Positions 1-9,521 of a stretch of 64,000 nt of DNA are shown piece after piece. How positions within the stretch are numbered: position 1 is the stretch's first letter; every line of letters begins with the position of its first letter. The position numbers and the translations under genes are program-made. The notes below the pieces were generated by a model, which was not told where the DNA came from, did not search any database, and saw nothing but the letters and a program-made list of their open reading frames with translations. The stretch comes from Cycas panzhihuaensis (taxonomy: Eukaryota; Cycadophyta): assembly GCA_023213395.1 (NCBI GenBank), contig CM041465.1, forward strand, positions 190,223,741-190,287,740, in the 5' to 3' direction.

Positions 1-776
1 GAAATTTTATCTATATTGTTATCAATAATAATAATATTATCCACATAAAGGACAATGATTATGATCAAATTATCTCTAACCCAAATGTAGAGATCAGGGT
101 TAGATGGTGACTTATTAAATCCATGCTATATGAGAAAGGCATCTATCTTTGTATACCAAGTATGTGGTGCCTACTTAAGTCTATAAAGGGATTTCTCGAG
201 TCTATGAATTAAGTGTTTTTATCCTAGAATAACATAGGCTACGAGATGTTTCAAGAAAACCTCTTCTTTGAGCTCTCCATTAAGGAAAATACTATTCATA
301 TCCATTTCGTAAACAAGCCATCCAAATTAAGCTACTAGGGACATAACCAAATATAATGTGGTCATGTTAGCTACTAATGCAAAGGTCTCTTCATTCTCAA
401 TTCCTTCTTATTATTTGAAACCTCCTGTTACAAGGTGAGCTTTATGGCGTTCTACGATGCCATCTGCATAAAACTTTATCTTATACAACCATCTATAGTT
501 AATTTCTTTCTTCCTAGGTGGAAATTTATTCAACTCCTAAGTGTCATTTTCTATGATAGAATTCATCTCTTCATCCATAGCTACTTTTGACATTTGGTTT
601 GTAACTGCCTCCTCAAATGCGGAAGGCTCAAGAGTTTCAAGGACATATGCCATGAGGGCAAAGTTCATAGAGTGTCTTATCTTGGAAGGCCTCTTTGTAA
701 CTATGGGAAGAGGAAAAGCATCCTTTAAAATTTATTATACCTACTTAAGAGGTAATTGAAAGCTAGTAGCTTCCAC
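1..776 (-). pseudogene. copia reverse transcriptase fragment (5' part of RT)
   Basis: Minus-strand translation gives the copia RT entry segment near 430-540 (KWVFKIK-like region reading YRWLYKIKF followed by ADGIVERHKAHLV), the block LEKSLYRLK at 200-174, and the active-site loop near 47-36. The loop reads YVDN where copia RT has YVDD, so the second catalytic Asp is replaced. A TAG replaces a Trp codon near 550. The rest of RT and RNase H lie left of the window. The identification is firm from motif order; the enzyme would be inactive as read. Confidence 0.82.
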
Positions 777-1819
777 TTAAAGGTCATCAATTGAAATGGG
801 AGGTAAGGTTGTGCTTGCTTGAGTGGATAATGAAGATGCTACTGGAACTAATGAGGGACCTAGAGTGTAGAAGGAAGTTGGTACTAGTGGCTCTAAAATT
901 TCTCTAAGAGTCACTTGTGATGCACCAACTTCATCTATTACTATAATCTGAGGTTGAGAAGGAGCCAGTTCACATGGTTCTTCTATAAAGATTACATCAT
1001 GTGTTATGTAAGCTTTGTTATCAACTATGTCAAATACTTTATAGGCTTTACAACTAAGTATATAACCAAGGAAGGTGCACTTAAGGCTCTTTTCATTAAG
1101 CTTCTTTCTATTATCCTTTAGGACATATTTGTATGTTATGCATCCAAAGATCCTCAAGTGAGCTATAGATGATTTTTGACCTAACTAAGCTTCTTCAAGA
1201 GTAATGTTCCTAACCGTGAATGTGGGACTTATGTTGGTTAGGTAAGTAGTAGTGGCAATGGCATTGACTCAAAATATGATGATAAGGTTAACAATACTAA
1301 GCATGGATTTTCCTTTGTTGATCAAAGTCTAATTCATCCTTTTAGCTACATTATTCTGTTAGGGTGTATGAGGAGCAAAAAATTAATGATGGATGACATG
1401 TTTCTTGCAAAAGTTATTGAATTAATTTAAAATATACTCAATACTATTATTAGATCTAAGGGTCTTGATTTTCATTTCACTTTTATTTTTTGCAACAAGT
1501 TTTAACTCTTTGAATCTATCTAGGGCTTGGTATTTATTTCTCAAGAAATAGATCTACACTTTCCTTAAGAAGTTATCTATGAAGGTGATGAAATACCAAC
1601 TAACATTAATAGATTAGATGGACATAGGTCTACAAATGTCAAAATGAACTAACTCTAACAGTTATGAATCTCTCCATCCATTCTTGGAAGGGAACATTTT
1701 TCTTTGTTGTTTTCCCTTTAGGTAGGCCTTACATATGTTAGAGTATCTCCTGACTTTAGGTAAGTCATGTACTATTTTGAGCCTAAACATGAGGTTCAAG
1801 CTTTATCTATTTAAATGAC
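777..1819 (-). pseudogene. copia integrase, degraded
   Basis: The minus strand shows the copia integrase core and C-terminal part. There is an open stretch at 1157-777 containing RIFGCITYKYV and KCTFLGYILSCKAYKVFD, the typical copia motif of KCIFLGY plus KAYRLYDP and a following DVIF. Upstream, near 1450-1330, the TLRSNNSIEY and APHTP blocks correspond to the second catalytic region (usually SDNGGEY), here with Asp replaced by Asn. Several in-frame stops lie between 1157 and 1819. Integrase would insert the cDNA copy; this one is inactive. Confidence 0.82.
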
Positions 1820-2119
1820 CTAGGTATTGATGCTAAAGGTGGTTTTGGAGATATTTGTAATCACATCATCATTTAAATAAGAGCATTCTTTAAGTTCCTG
1901 TATGTAAGGGGACTCTTCATCAATTACATCCTTCCCCTTATCAGATTGAGTTGAGTTGGCAATGAAATAGGATTCATATAATGCAAGAGTGGAAAAGGAC
2001 ACTCCATCTAGTCTATATAAGGCACCATCCTCATGTCTTGTAGCCATTTTGCCTATAGCATGGTCTGCAATTTTATAAATACCCTGGGTAAAGATGACAT
2101 CTAAGTTCTGCTTGACCAT
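1820..2119 (-). pseudogene. copia GAG-pre-integrase segment
   Basis: A 99-codon open stretch contains GIYKIADHAIGKMATRH followed by GALYRLDG. This is the conserved GAG-pre-integrase block between protease and integrase of copia polyproteins (usual pattern: a short beta segment, then G-x-LY-x-L). The ATG at 2119 is internal to the polyprotein and not a true start. It joins the integrase region on the left and the protease remnant on the right, in the expected order. Confidence 0.75.
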
Positions 2120-2420
2120 TTAGATGATGGAAAGCAGATTCATCTTCATACTAAGTATAAGGAATACATTAATTATGTGGTGTCTAATGTTAGAGTCCTT
2201 TAATATTATTTGTGACCTACTAATTTTGGTCACATTATAAGTCAAGTTATCCCTAAATATAACTGTTTAGGTGTTGATTAGATGGGTCTCTTCTAACATC
2301 TTTTTAGAACCTATCATATATCTCATTGTACTAGAATTAAGGGGCCATGTGATCTTATAAAGTTATGAGGATAGTACTAAAAAAAGTAAGTTATGAGAGG
2401 AGGATTCCTAATCATCTCCC
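2120..2420 (-). pseudogene. copia protease remnant
   Basis: In frame with the segment to its left, the minus strand reads NSSTMRYMIG followed by a hydrophobic strand pattern. It sits where copia retropepsin has DSG-x-S-x-HMT. The catalytic Asp appears as Asn, and there are stops near 2270 and 2120. The assignment rests on position and residual motif, so it is moderate. Confidence 0.55.
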
Positions 2421-2469
2421 ATATTTCCACCTTGGTGTTGATTATTTTATTAGTTCCTTTGATTTCTAT

Positions 2470-3760
2470 TTAAGAATTGTTGCCTATTTTGAGGTCTTTG
2501 GCATTGTTAGGGTTGTGGATTCCAATTCTGCTAAGAGAATTGGCCTTGAGGTTAATATGATAGCCCCTCTTATGGGTAAAAAAGGCCTCCTTGTTGTCGA
2601 ATGAGACCACCTTATTAATAATAAGGGTCTCCTTATTGTGGAAAAGGAGATCATTGAGGAGGGCATGATCCTCCTTATTAATAAGAAACTCCTTGTCTTT
2701 GTTAAATGTAACTAAGACCTCCTTAATAGAATTTGGGTGCTCTTTATTAATAAATGGGGGATGGTTGTTGATAAAATAGCGTATATACTTGGCTCCTTTG
2801 GTTCTGCAAGAGTTGTAAATCAATTTATCTTCTCTTACATTTAATATCTAGATGTCTAATTTTGCCATAATAAAGGCAAGTGACATTTTGTTTACCTTGC
2901 TAATTCTTTTGAGATAGTCCTTATGGTTAGTGTTATGATTAATGAGACTATTGAGTTAAATAGGAGGAAGAGGAGGTTTCAATAGGTTGTTTATAAGTTG
3001 GCTATTGATGTGGCTCTTATGATATGGAAAGAGAGTCTAAGTGTTAATCTAGGTCTTATTGCTGACTAAGCTATTAGACTACTCTATTAATAGTCTTATC
3101 CTTTTCTGAGTTTTGAACTATAAAGATAGAAGCTAAGTTAGATGTCAATGTCATCCCTAATCGATTGAGTATATTCTCCTCTCGAAACAAGAGCCTAATC
3201 TTGGAGTAATTGTTATGTAACTTGGATACAAAGGAGTTATATTCAATAGGTAGAATGTTAATGATGCTAGAAATCAAGTCACAGTCAGAAGGTGGCTTAC
3301 TAAGGATAATGAGTTGGTTTCTAATAGTTTTAAGTTTGGTTAAATGGTCGATAATATTACTACCAAAGGGCATAGTAATTATATAGGCTTTGAGTGTCAA
3401 AGATCTAGATTCATATTTTCTCTCATAGATGGCGCAATGTATTCCCCCTGCCTTATGAGATGTTTGCATGGTTTTAATGTTTTAATCTACTTAGTCTTCA
3501 ACCTCCAAGTGGAGAAAGGATAATACTATGTTGTCTTTATCTTTGAAGTTTGCTAGGGCTATAGGATTGGGAGGAATTATTTTAGTGGAATCATTATGAT
3601 CTAGTGTAGGAATAGAAAGAGGTATGTCCCCATTAACATAGGCCTAAAGTTTGTTCATAATAAACAAGTTTTTGACTTACTTCTTCCATAGTATAAAGCT
3701 ATTTATCCCATTAAGTTTAATAGTATTTGAAAGGAGCATTTGTAATGGCATATTTAAAGA
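2470..3760 (-). pseudogene. copia gag (UBN2-type), degraded
   Basis: The stretch 3469-3074 encodes a capsid-like region with LTLKAYIITMPFGSNIIDHL and, further on, IINILPIEYNSFVSKLH, matching UBN2-type copia gag (pattern L-x(2)-LP-x(2)-Y-x(2)-F). Upstream (3760-3470) an N-terminal LNG-x(n)-LWKK block is present with stops. The C-terminal stretch 2823-2470 is open for 117 codons but is dominated by degenerate NKE/INK repeats. I do not see an intact CCHC knuckle. Gag would form the particle shell. Confidence 0.7.
2570..2770 (-). repeat. degenerate repeats in gag C-terminal region
   Basis: The motif CTCCTTATTAATAA and close variants recur several times at roughly 30-35 bp intervals. In the minus-strand frame this yields repeated F/L-INKE/NKD units. 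It is a degenerate in-frame minisatellite rather than a separate gene. Confidence 0.5.
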
Positions 3761-5319
3761 GTTTTTGTATTTGAATTTATATCTTTAAAGATTTTATATC
3801 ATGAGGTACTAATCTACCTAAGTGGCTTTTAATCTAGAATTTTAAGGCTAAGGATCTTTAGGAAAACTCTTGGTTAATATCCTATCTAATGGTGCCTACC
3901 CATAAGTGGTAAACTAGGGACATGATATAGTAGTACATTAGCTTAAAGGCTCAATATACTTCAGTACATGGGTTGTAATGAAGGTTTTAAGACCCCCCTA
4001 ATTTTTTTTCCACTTGCATCAATTTTATGCGAAATAACAGATCTAGTGGTGAGAACTTACTAACCAAGGCACTAACCTCCCTGGGTCTAGCCTAGTCTCT
4101 AAACTTTAAAGGATAGGGTCTATATCTCATGTTACCACCTAATACACCTGATAGCTACTAACATTCCTCATCTAATATGAGTAGGCCAAGGGCGTATGCA
4201 TGGTGGTAACTTTAAGGGTCCTAATTATTCCCCTTGTAAGGATGGAAATAAGGGTTTAATTTAGGACTTATCATTTTAATACAAAAATATTAATTTTTTA
4301 AGTGAGTTTCTTACACAGAAGAGGTTCATTTTAAAGTAATAAATAGGAATAAAATCAAATTAAAATAGCAAGGGTAGGTTTAGAAAGTTTTTAATAGGCC
4401 AAGATTTCAGAGTGAACTTCTTCAACCTTTTAAGAGTAACACCTATATATGAGACATTACCATACACTAATTAGCCTAGAAATTAGAATTGAACAACTGA
4501 TAAAGATAAGACACAACCTAATCTAGTAGAAAAACCTCAAAGAAACTAAAAAATACCTTTAAATTTTAAAAAATAAGGCTTAAACAACTCAAACATAAAG
4601 GCTAATTTGAGCAATTAATATCTGCTATGAATCAACTCTAAATATAGATCAATTTGATTCTAAATTGTAGAGATCTAAATCTCCTTCATGGAACTTTAGA
4701 TAGTTCATAAAATAGATGCACAGTTGAGGAAATATTACAGAAACAATATAGGCACCTTTTTAATGCTTGTGAAACCTACACACAAAAACAAGTGACTAAA
4801 GGAGGAGTGTGAAACTCTAATGAATGATCAAATGGCCTCAGAATGAGACAAAAGTTTAGAGGAATCGATGCAATGATAAGAGGGACGTAATAGAAGTGGA
4901 ATTTTTGAAACAAAAGCTTGTTCTAAGGAGAACAAAGCTGTTGAAGTCTAATAGGCTTTGAGAGAATAACTGAGCAAAATAAAGCCTAAAACCACCTCAA
5001 ATATCTTCTAATAAATTGTGTAAGTGGGCGTTGGGCTACCACAAGCATGAGTGAAGCTCTAGCAAGTAGAAATGATCAACAATAAGGTTATAATAAATGA
5101 AAAACGTGATTTTTCATTTATTTTCTTTAGAAAACTTAAATCAAAACCCTATATAAATGCACACGAGTGAAAAATCTACTATAAGAGGTTGTAATCAACT
5201 TTAACTAGCTTTATTTTTACTCTATCACTATATAAAACTTAGATTTTTTGCCAAATATATGAAAGAAATAGAGCTAATAAGCTTTAAATCACTGAAAAAG
5301 ATTAAACTAGACATATATA
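3761..5319. other. copia 1 leader, no gene seen
   Basis: AT-rich sequence between the primer site and the start of gag. No open frame longer than about 60 codons and no family motif was found on either strand. It is probably the 5' leader of copia 1, perhaps with further unrecognised insertions because it is long for a copia leader. Confidence 0.5.
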
Positions 5320-5332
5320 GGCTCTGATACCA
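5320..5332 (-). other. primer binding site, tRNA-Met type
   Basis: The plus strand reads GGCTCTGATACCA. Its complement TGGTATCAGAGCC is the usual plant initiator tRNA-Met primer site. The LTR begins directly at TG 5333, which sets the orientation of copia 1 to minus. Confidence 0.85.
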
Positions 5333-5700
5333 TGATAAAAATGTTAGAATCTAAATACATGTGCATTGATCTAAGTATATTAAGCAACATAACTAAAATA
5401 TTCAAGAAAATATGCAAATAACACAATAAATAGACAAGCAAGGTTGCATGTAAATTCGTCATATTGAAGGCTCTCCATCAGGTAAAGCTTCTACATAAAA
5501 TCAAATCAATGTGATGTATAAAAGTTTGGGGTATTATTTATAGCTATCCAGGAACATTAAAATATAATTTGATAGGCCAACTTAATAGCACAAGAGGTGG
5601 ACTTGACCTCACTATTAAATATGACTAATTACATCAAAGGTCTATTAATACACAATATAAATATTAGATTATAAAGATGTGAAGAAATATAGGAGGTATT
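5333..5700 (-). repeat. LTR of copia 1 (5' LTR), outer end uncertain
   Basis: The LTR abuts the primer site with TG at 5333 (CA at its 3' end when read on the minus strand). A minus-strand TATA box (TATAAATA, complement of 5535-5542) sits about 200 bp from the primer site, a plausible U3/R layout. The other LTR is outside the window, so the right boundary was not fixed; about 350-450 bp would be normal. Confidence 0.6.
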
Positions 5701-5749
5701 AGATAGTTTTAATAAGAATGGCTAAACCTTGAATTAGAATGAATGATAA

Positions 5750-7800
5750 TGTACATACTTATAGTATAAATTCACCATCAATAAGAGAATCCCATCGGTC
5801 AATCTTAGAGGTAGCACATAACTCTATGCAGCTCACAACCTCAAATATAATATTATAAATAAATGTAGAGAGAGTGTAGGTAGGGACAATTATGTAATTT
5901 GATATTGCACCCAACATAAGGTACTTATAAAATAGCCTGTGATAACTGACATTGAAGTATGTACATTTCCATTATAGAATATTTATTTTTAAGTTTTATC
6001 CAGAGTGGTCCCGTTATATTAACCAGTTCTTGGGCAATAATATTCTATAGGTTATTTGGTTTTAAATAATTTTAGGTCTATATTTATTAAAAATTCCAAT
6101 TATGATTTATATGCATGTTGTAATAAGTTATCACAAGGTTTTACTACTTTGAAGATTTGCAGGTAGGTTATTACAATGGTGAGTTTAACTTATAATTCAT
6201 CTAACTTACTCTATGCTAGAGCCACTTGATGCTAAGTACTACTGGGTAGATCAAAGTAATATATAATATAGAGGAGATGTCTATCAACATTGAGGAAACA
6301 TACTCTAAAGGAAATCCTTATAATGGATGCATGTAAAATACTATTAAAAATGCATATGTAATACCTTTAAGAAAAACACTTAAAACACATAAAATAACAT
6401 GCATAAACAAAAATGCACTATACGTGCATGGTCATATATTATTATAACTGAGTACATTTGAGGTTAAAATCTATGGAAAAATGTTGTGAAGTGGTCTTAT
6501 GGTGGGGACATCAAATTTTTAATCCAATGACCTCATAAGCATGGTATGAAAACCCTTGATTTATTAGCGTAAATACAACTAGTAAAATTATAGGAATTAG
6601 TTAGAATTAAATTAAATTAAAAATGAAGCCATGTTGAAATGCTAATATTAGCCCTTAGAAAGAGATACCATAGTGAGATGTCAAGCATGTGAAAGAAGTT
6701 ATACCACTAATAAAGAATACATCAAATATTTTAAAATACCACAATAGAACATTAAAAGTTTGGGAGGTATAATAAGATAGTGTTAGTATTTAAGAGATGT
6801 TAAGTGCATATACTAAATAACCACTAACTCGCTAGATGATAAGCTATAAACAAGGGTAAATATTAATGAAAGTATGGCCTTTTATTCACAAGTTGCCAAC
6901 ATCCAAATACAATTATGAATGCCAAAGATTAATAACCTAAGGACTTAAAAATGAATAGGTGAGAATACCAAAGAGCAAGCATTAATCGCCTATCACTCTT
7001 TATAAAGAGAAAATAGTCCCATAAGTAGGCATGATATTAAATAATAGGTGGAAATGAGATTCGTAGATGAGAACTACTTAAGATATAGATTAGCAGTCCA
7101 TAGCAAAAATAAGACACTTGAAGTATACTAGACAAAGCAACAATTAGTAGGAATATAGACCCATTTTGCAAAGTGATGTAGGAAGGAGGAAACATATTAA
7201 TGACAAGTAAAACAATTCATTTTCATGTAAAACCCTAGTAGAAATACATGCACATATGTGATCTAAAAAAGATACCAAAACTTTGGTAGAAATCAATAAT
7301 AATTTTACCCAAAAATTGAAAATATATAAAGAGTTTATCACCTACATGGCACATATTCTAAGAACATTCTTTTTAAAATGTTGGCTAAAATATTTTTTTG
7401 CTTTTCTAATGTTTTTAGCAAATTAAAGTATTTTTAATAAAATTTTAAGTCTGCCCTCTTAACCTCTACACTTCAACCCCTAATCATATGGTATAAGAGG
7501 TGCTAAGACATTTTGGGGTTGATCTTGCACTTATTTCATAAAATTAAATACACTACCCTACTCAATATTTTGAGATATATAATTATACAATTGTCATATG
7601 GACCACATCTATTTACTTTCTTAAAGAAAATCTTAGATTTCAATATTTTAAGTTAATTCTAGCTACTTGTATATAGATTGAGGAAGAATTTTAGCGGATC
7701 TCAACTACTTATATGTACATTGACAATATTAAGTAGTAATTTTAGTTTATTTTATACATTTTTTTGTTGTTTTTAGTTACAATATTATAGGGCATAACAT
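5750..7800. other. AT-rich region, nothing recognised
   Basis: About 2 kb with short open frames only (the longest, 65 codons at 7341-7144 on the minus strand, has no family motif). The missing 5' LTR of copia 2 should lie here, but I could not find a sequence matching the LTR at 36959. Confidence 0.5.
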
Positions 7801-7801
7801 T

Positions 7802-8560
7802 ATGGTAAATGAGTATGACATAATGAATTATGTAGCTGAAAGATTATCTAGTTCTAATAGTTATACTATATAGAAACATCAAATGTTTAACATTCTTATT
7901 TTAAATGATTTCTGAGTATATCTAGATAACTCTTCCATGGATATGAAGTAGAATTTCATATCACTTTAGGTTTTCTTAGTTTATCTATTGGTGGATACCT
8001 TATTGTGAACATTAGAGGCACCACTACCCTAAAGAAAATCAGGGATACCATCACTAACTTATTTAAACATATGGATGATATGAGAGCTCTAAAGCTAATG
8101 AGTTATTTATACAACTTGAAACTTATAAAATTGATGTTCAACCACCTACACTATGTCAAATCCATTCAAGATCAATTGATAGCCATTAGAGTGACCATAT
8201 TTGATCTAGAAATTATTGCTTATATTGTGAGGAGTATACCTCCTATGTAGGAGAACTTTATTAGAGCTTTAATACTTTCAAATCAATTGCTCATTATGAC
8301 ATTTAGTTCCTTAGAATCATTATTTTTTAAGTATGAGTAAAAGCTAAAGGACTTAAATGGGGAGTCATCTACAACACTAACAACTAGATTGAAGAGAAGG
8401 AAACTATTTATTCCTAAGAGAAATGCATCCTCTAAATATATTAATCAGAAGGATAGGCCTAGAAATTCAAAGTGGGAGTACAAACTAAAGTACTTTCCTT
8501 ATGGTTGGTTGGAGCACATAAAGAAATATTATGAGGAATCACACTAACAATAATGTCAAT
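7802..8560 (+). pseudogene. copia 2 gag, degraded
   Basis: The first frame from ATG 7802 contains VAERLSSSNSYTI, matching the copia gag entry motif L-x-S-x-NY-x-W. After a frameshift, 8005-8250 is an 81-codon stretch with LMSYLYNLKL and VKSIQDQLIAI, typical of UBN2-type gag. A degraded knuckle follows near 8500 (KYFPYGWLEHIKKYYEESH, both Cys positions lost). Stops and frameshifts are frequent. Confidence 0.65.
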
Positions 8561-8759
8561 AATAATAACTACACCAATAACCTTAATAATAGTAATAGAT
8601 ACAACATCATCCCAATAATTAAAGAGATCATATTTTCAAATATACAAGGGAATATAAAGATAGAAAAGAAACTTTTTATTGATATATATTAAATGTATTT
8701 ATATGCATATGATGCTTAGTTTATTAATTCTATTGTATTTAGATGTATTACTAGCCTAC

Positions 8760-9521
8760 TAAAATAATTCTAAGAAATGTGGGAGGTTAACAAAATGGTA
8801 ACCATTAGAGACACTAGTGATATAGAGGTAGTAGGAATTAGAAACATACCTATCATTATGAAAAATAGAGAAAGTTAATACTCAGAGAATGTGCTTTATG
8901 TGCCTAATTTGACAACTAATCTCATTTTAGTAGAATAAATTGAATAAGAAAACATATCTATAATGTTTGCTTAAGGATAATGAATGATCTAAGATAAGTG
9001 AAATAAAGTTAAATTTATAAGGATTAGAGATAATAGTCAATAAAAACTTCCAAGTTACTCTAGAGTATAAATAACGTTCCCTATTTTGTCTCTAAAACAA
9101 ATAGTTTGGCATGATAAAATGGGAGATCTAAAGTACTCTATTCTTTAGTTAATACACAAGTTGAATATGCCATATGGCCTTGTGAAGATTGATGTTAAAT
9201 ACTACTTATGTAAATCCTATATTTTTAGTAAACAACACATAGAACCTTTTCTAGAAAAGAAAGCTTGCAAAGGTAAAGAGAAACTTGGCTTGGTATATTT
9301 AGATATCTATGGACTAATGGTAGTTGTGTAGTTTGGAGGAGTAAATTTATTGCTTTCATTAATGACTATTTACAAAAATTCTAGATTTATCCTTTGAAGT
9401 AGAAATCTAAAGAATTCACATGTTTCAAACCATTTATAAAATGTGCATAGAATGAAAGTTATTATAAAATCAATAAGTTTAATTAGTTCTGTAAAGATCA
9501 TGGGATTATAAGGCAACTTTC
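8760..9521 (+). pseudogene. copia 2 protease-integrase, left half
   Basis: ENVLYVPNLTTNLI (about 8886-8927) is the conserved end of the copia protease region. LAWHDKMGDLKYS near 9100 is the GAG-pre-integrase LWH-x(2)-LGH block. GKEKLGLVYLDIYG near 9270 is the integrase D1 region (usual LELVHTDVCGP), with its Asp kept. The end near 9490-9521 reads FCKDHGIIRQLS, where the sequence is cut by Tat-A. Confidence 0.75.
9517..9521 (+). repeat. target site duplication of Tat-A, left copy (CTTTC)
   Basis: CTTTC precedes the LTR start TGTTTCC at 9522, and the same CTTTC follows the LTR end CA at 36405 (36406-36410). A perfect 5-bp duplication is the normal LTR-retrotransposon signature and fixes both ends of Tat-A. 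Confidence 0.95.

Larger units (their letters stand above)
1..5700 (-). mobile_element. Ty1/copia retrotransposon 1, minus strand, cut by window edge
   Basis: Read on the minus strand, the order is LTR (from 5333 rightward), tRNA-Met primer site (5320-5332), leader, gag (about 3760-2470), protease (about 2420-2120), GAG-pre-integrase and integrase (2119-777), then reverse transcriptase running off the left edge. PR-IN-RT is the Pseudoviridae/copia order. RNase H and the 3' LTR lie outside. Every domain carries stops or substitutions, so the copy is dead. The right limit is a guess because the outer end of the LTR was not recognised and its partner is not in the window. Confidence 0.8.

Noticed and set aside
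541-759. 72-codon plus-strand frame at the left edge
   Set aside because: It overlaps the minus-strand copia RT, whose motifs are clear on the other strand.
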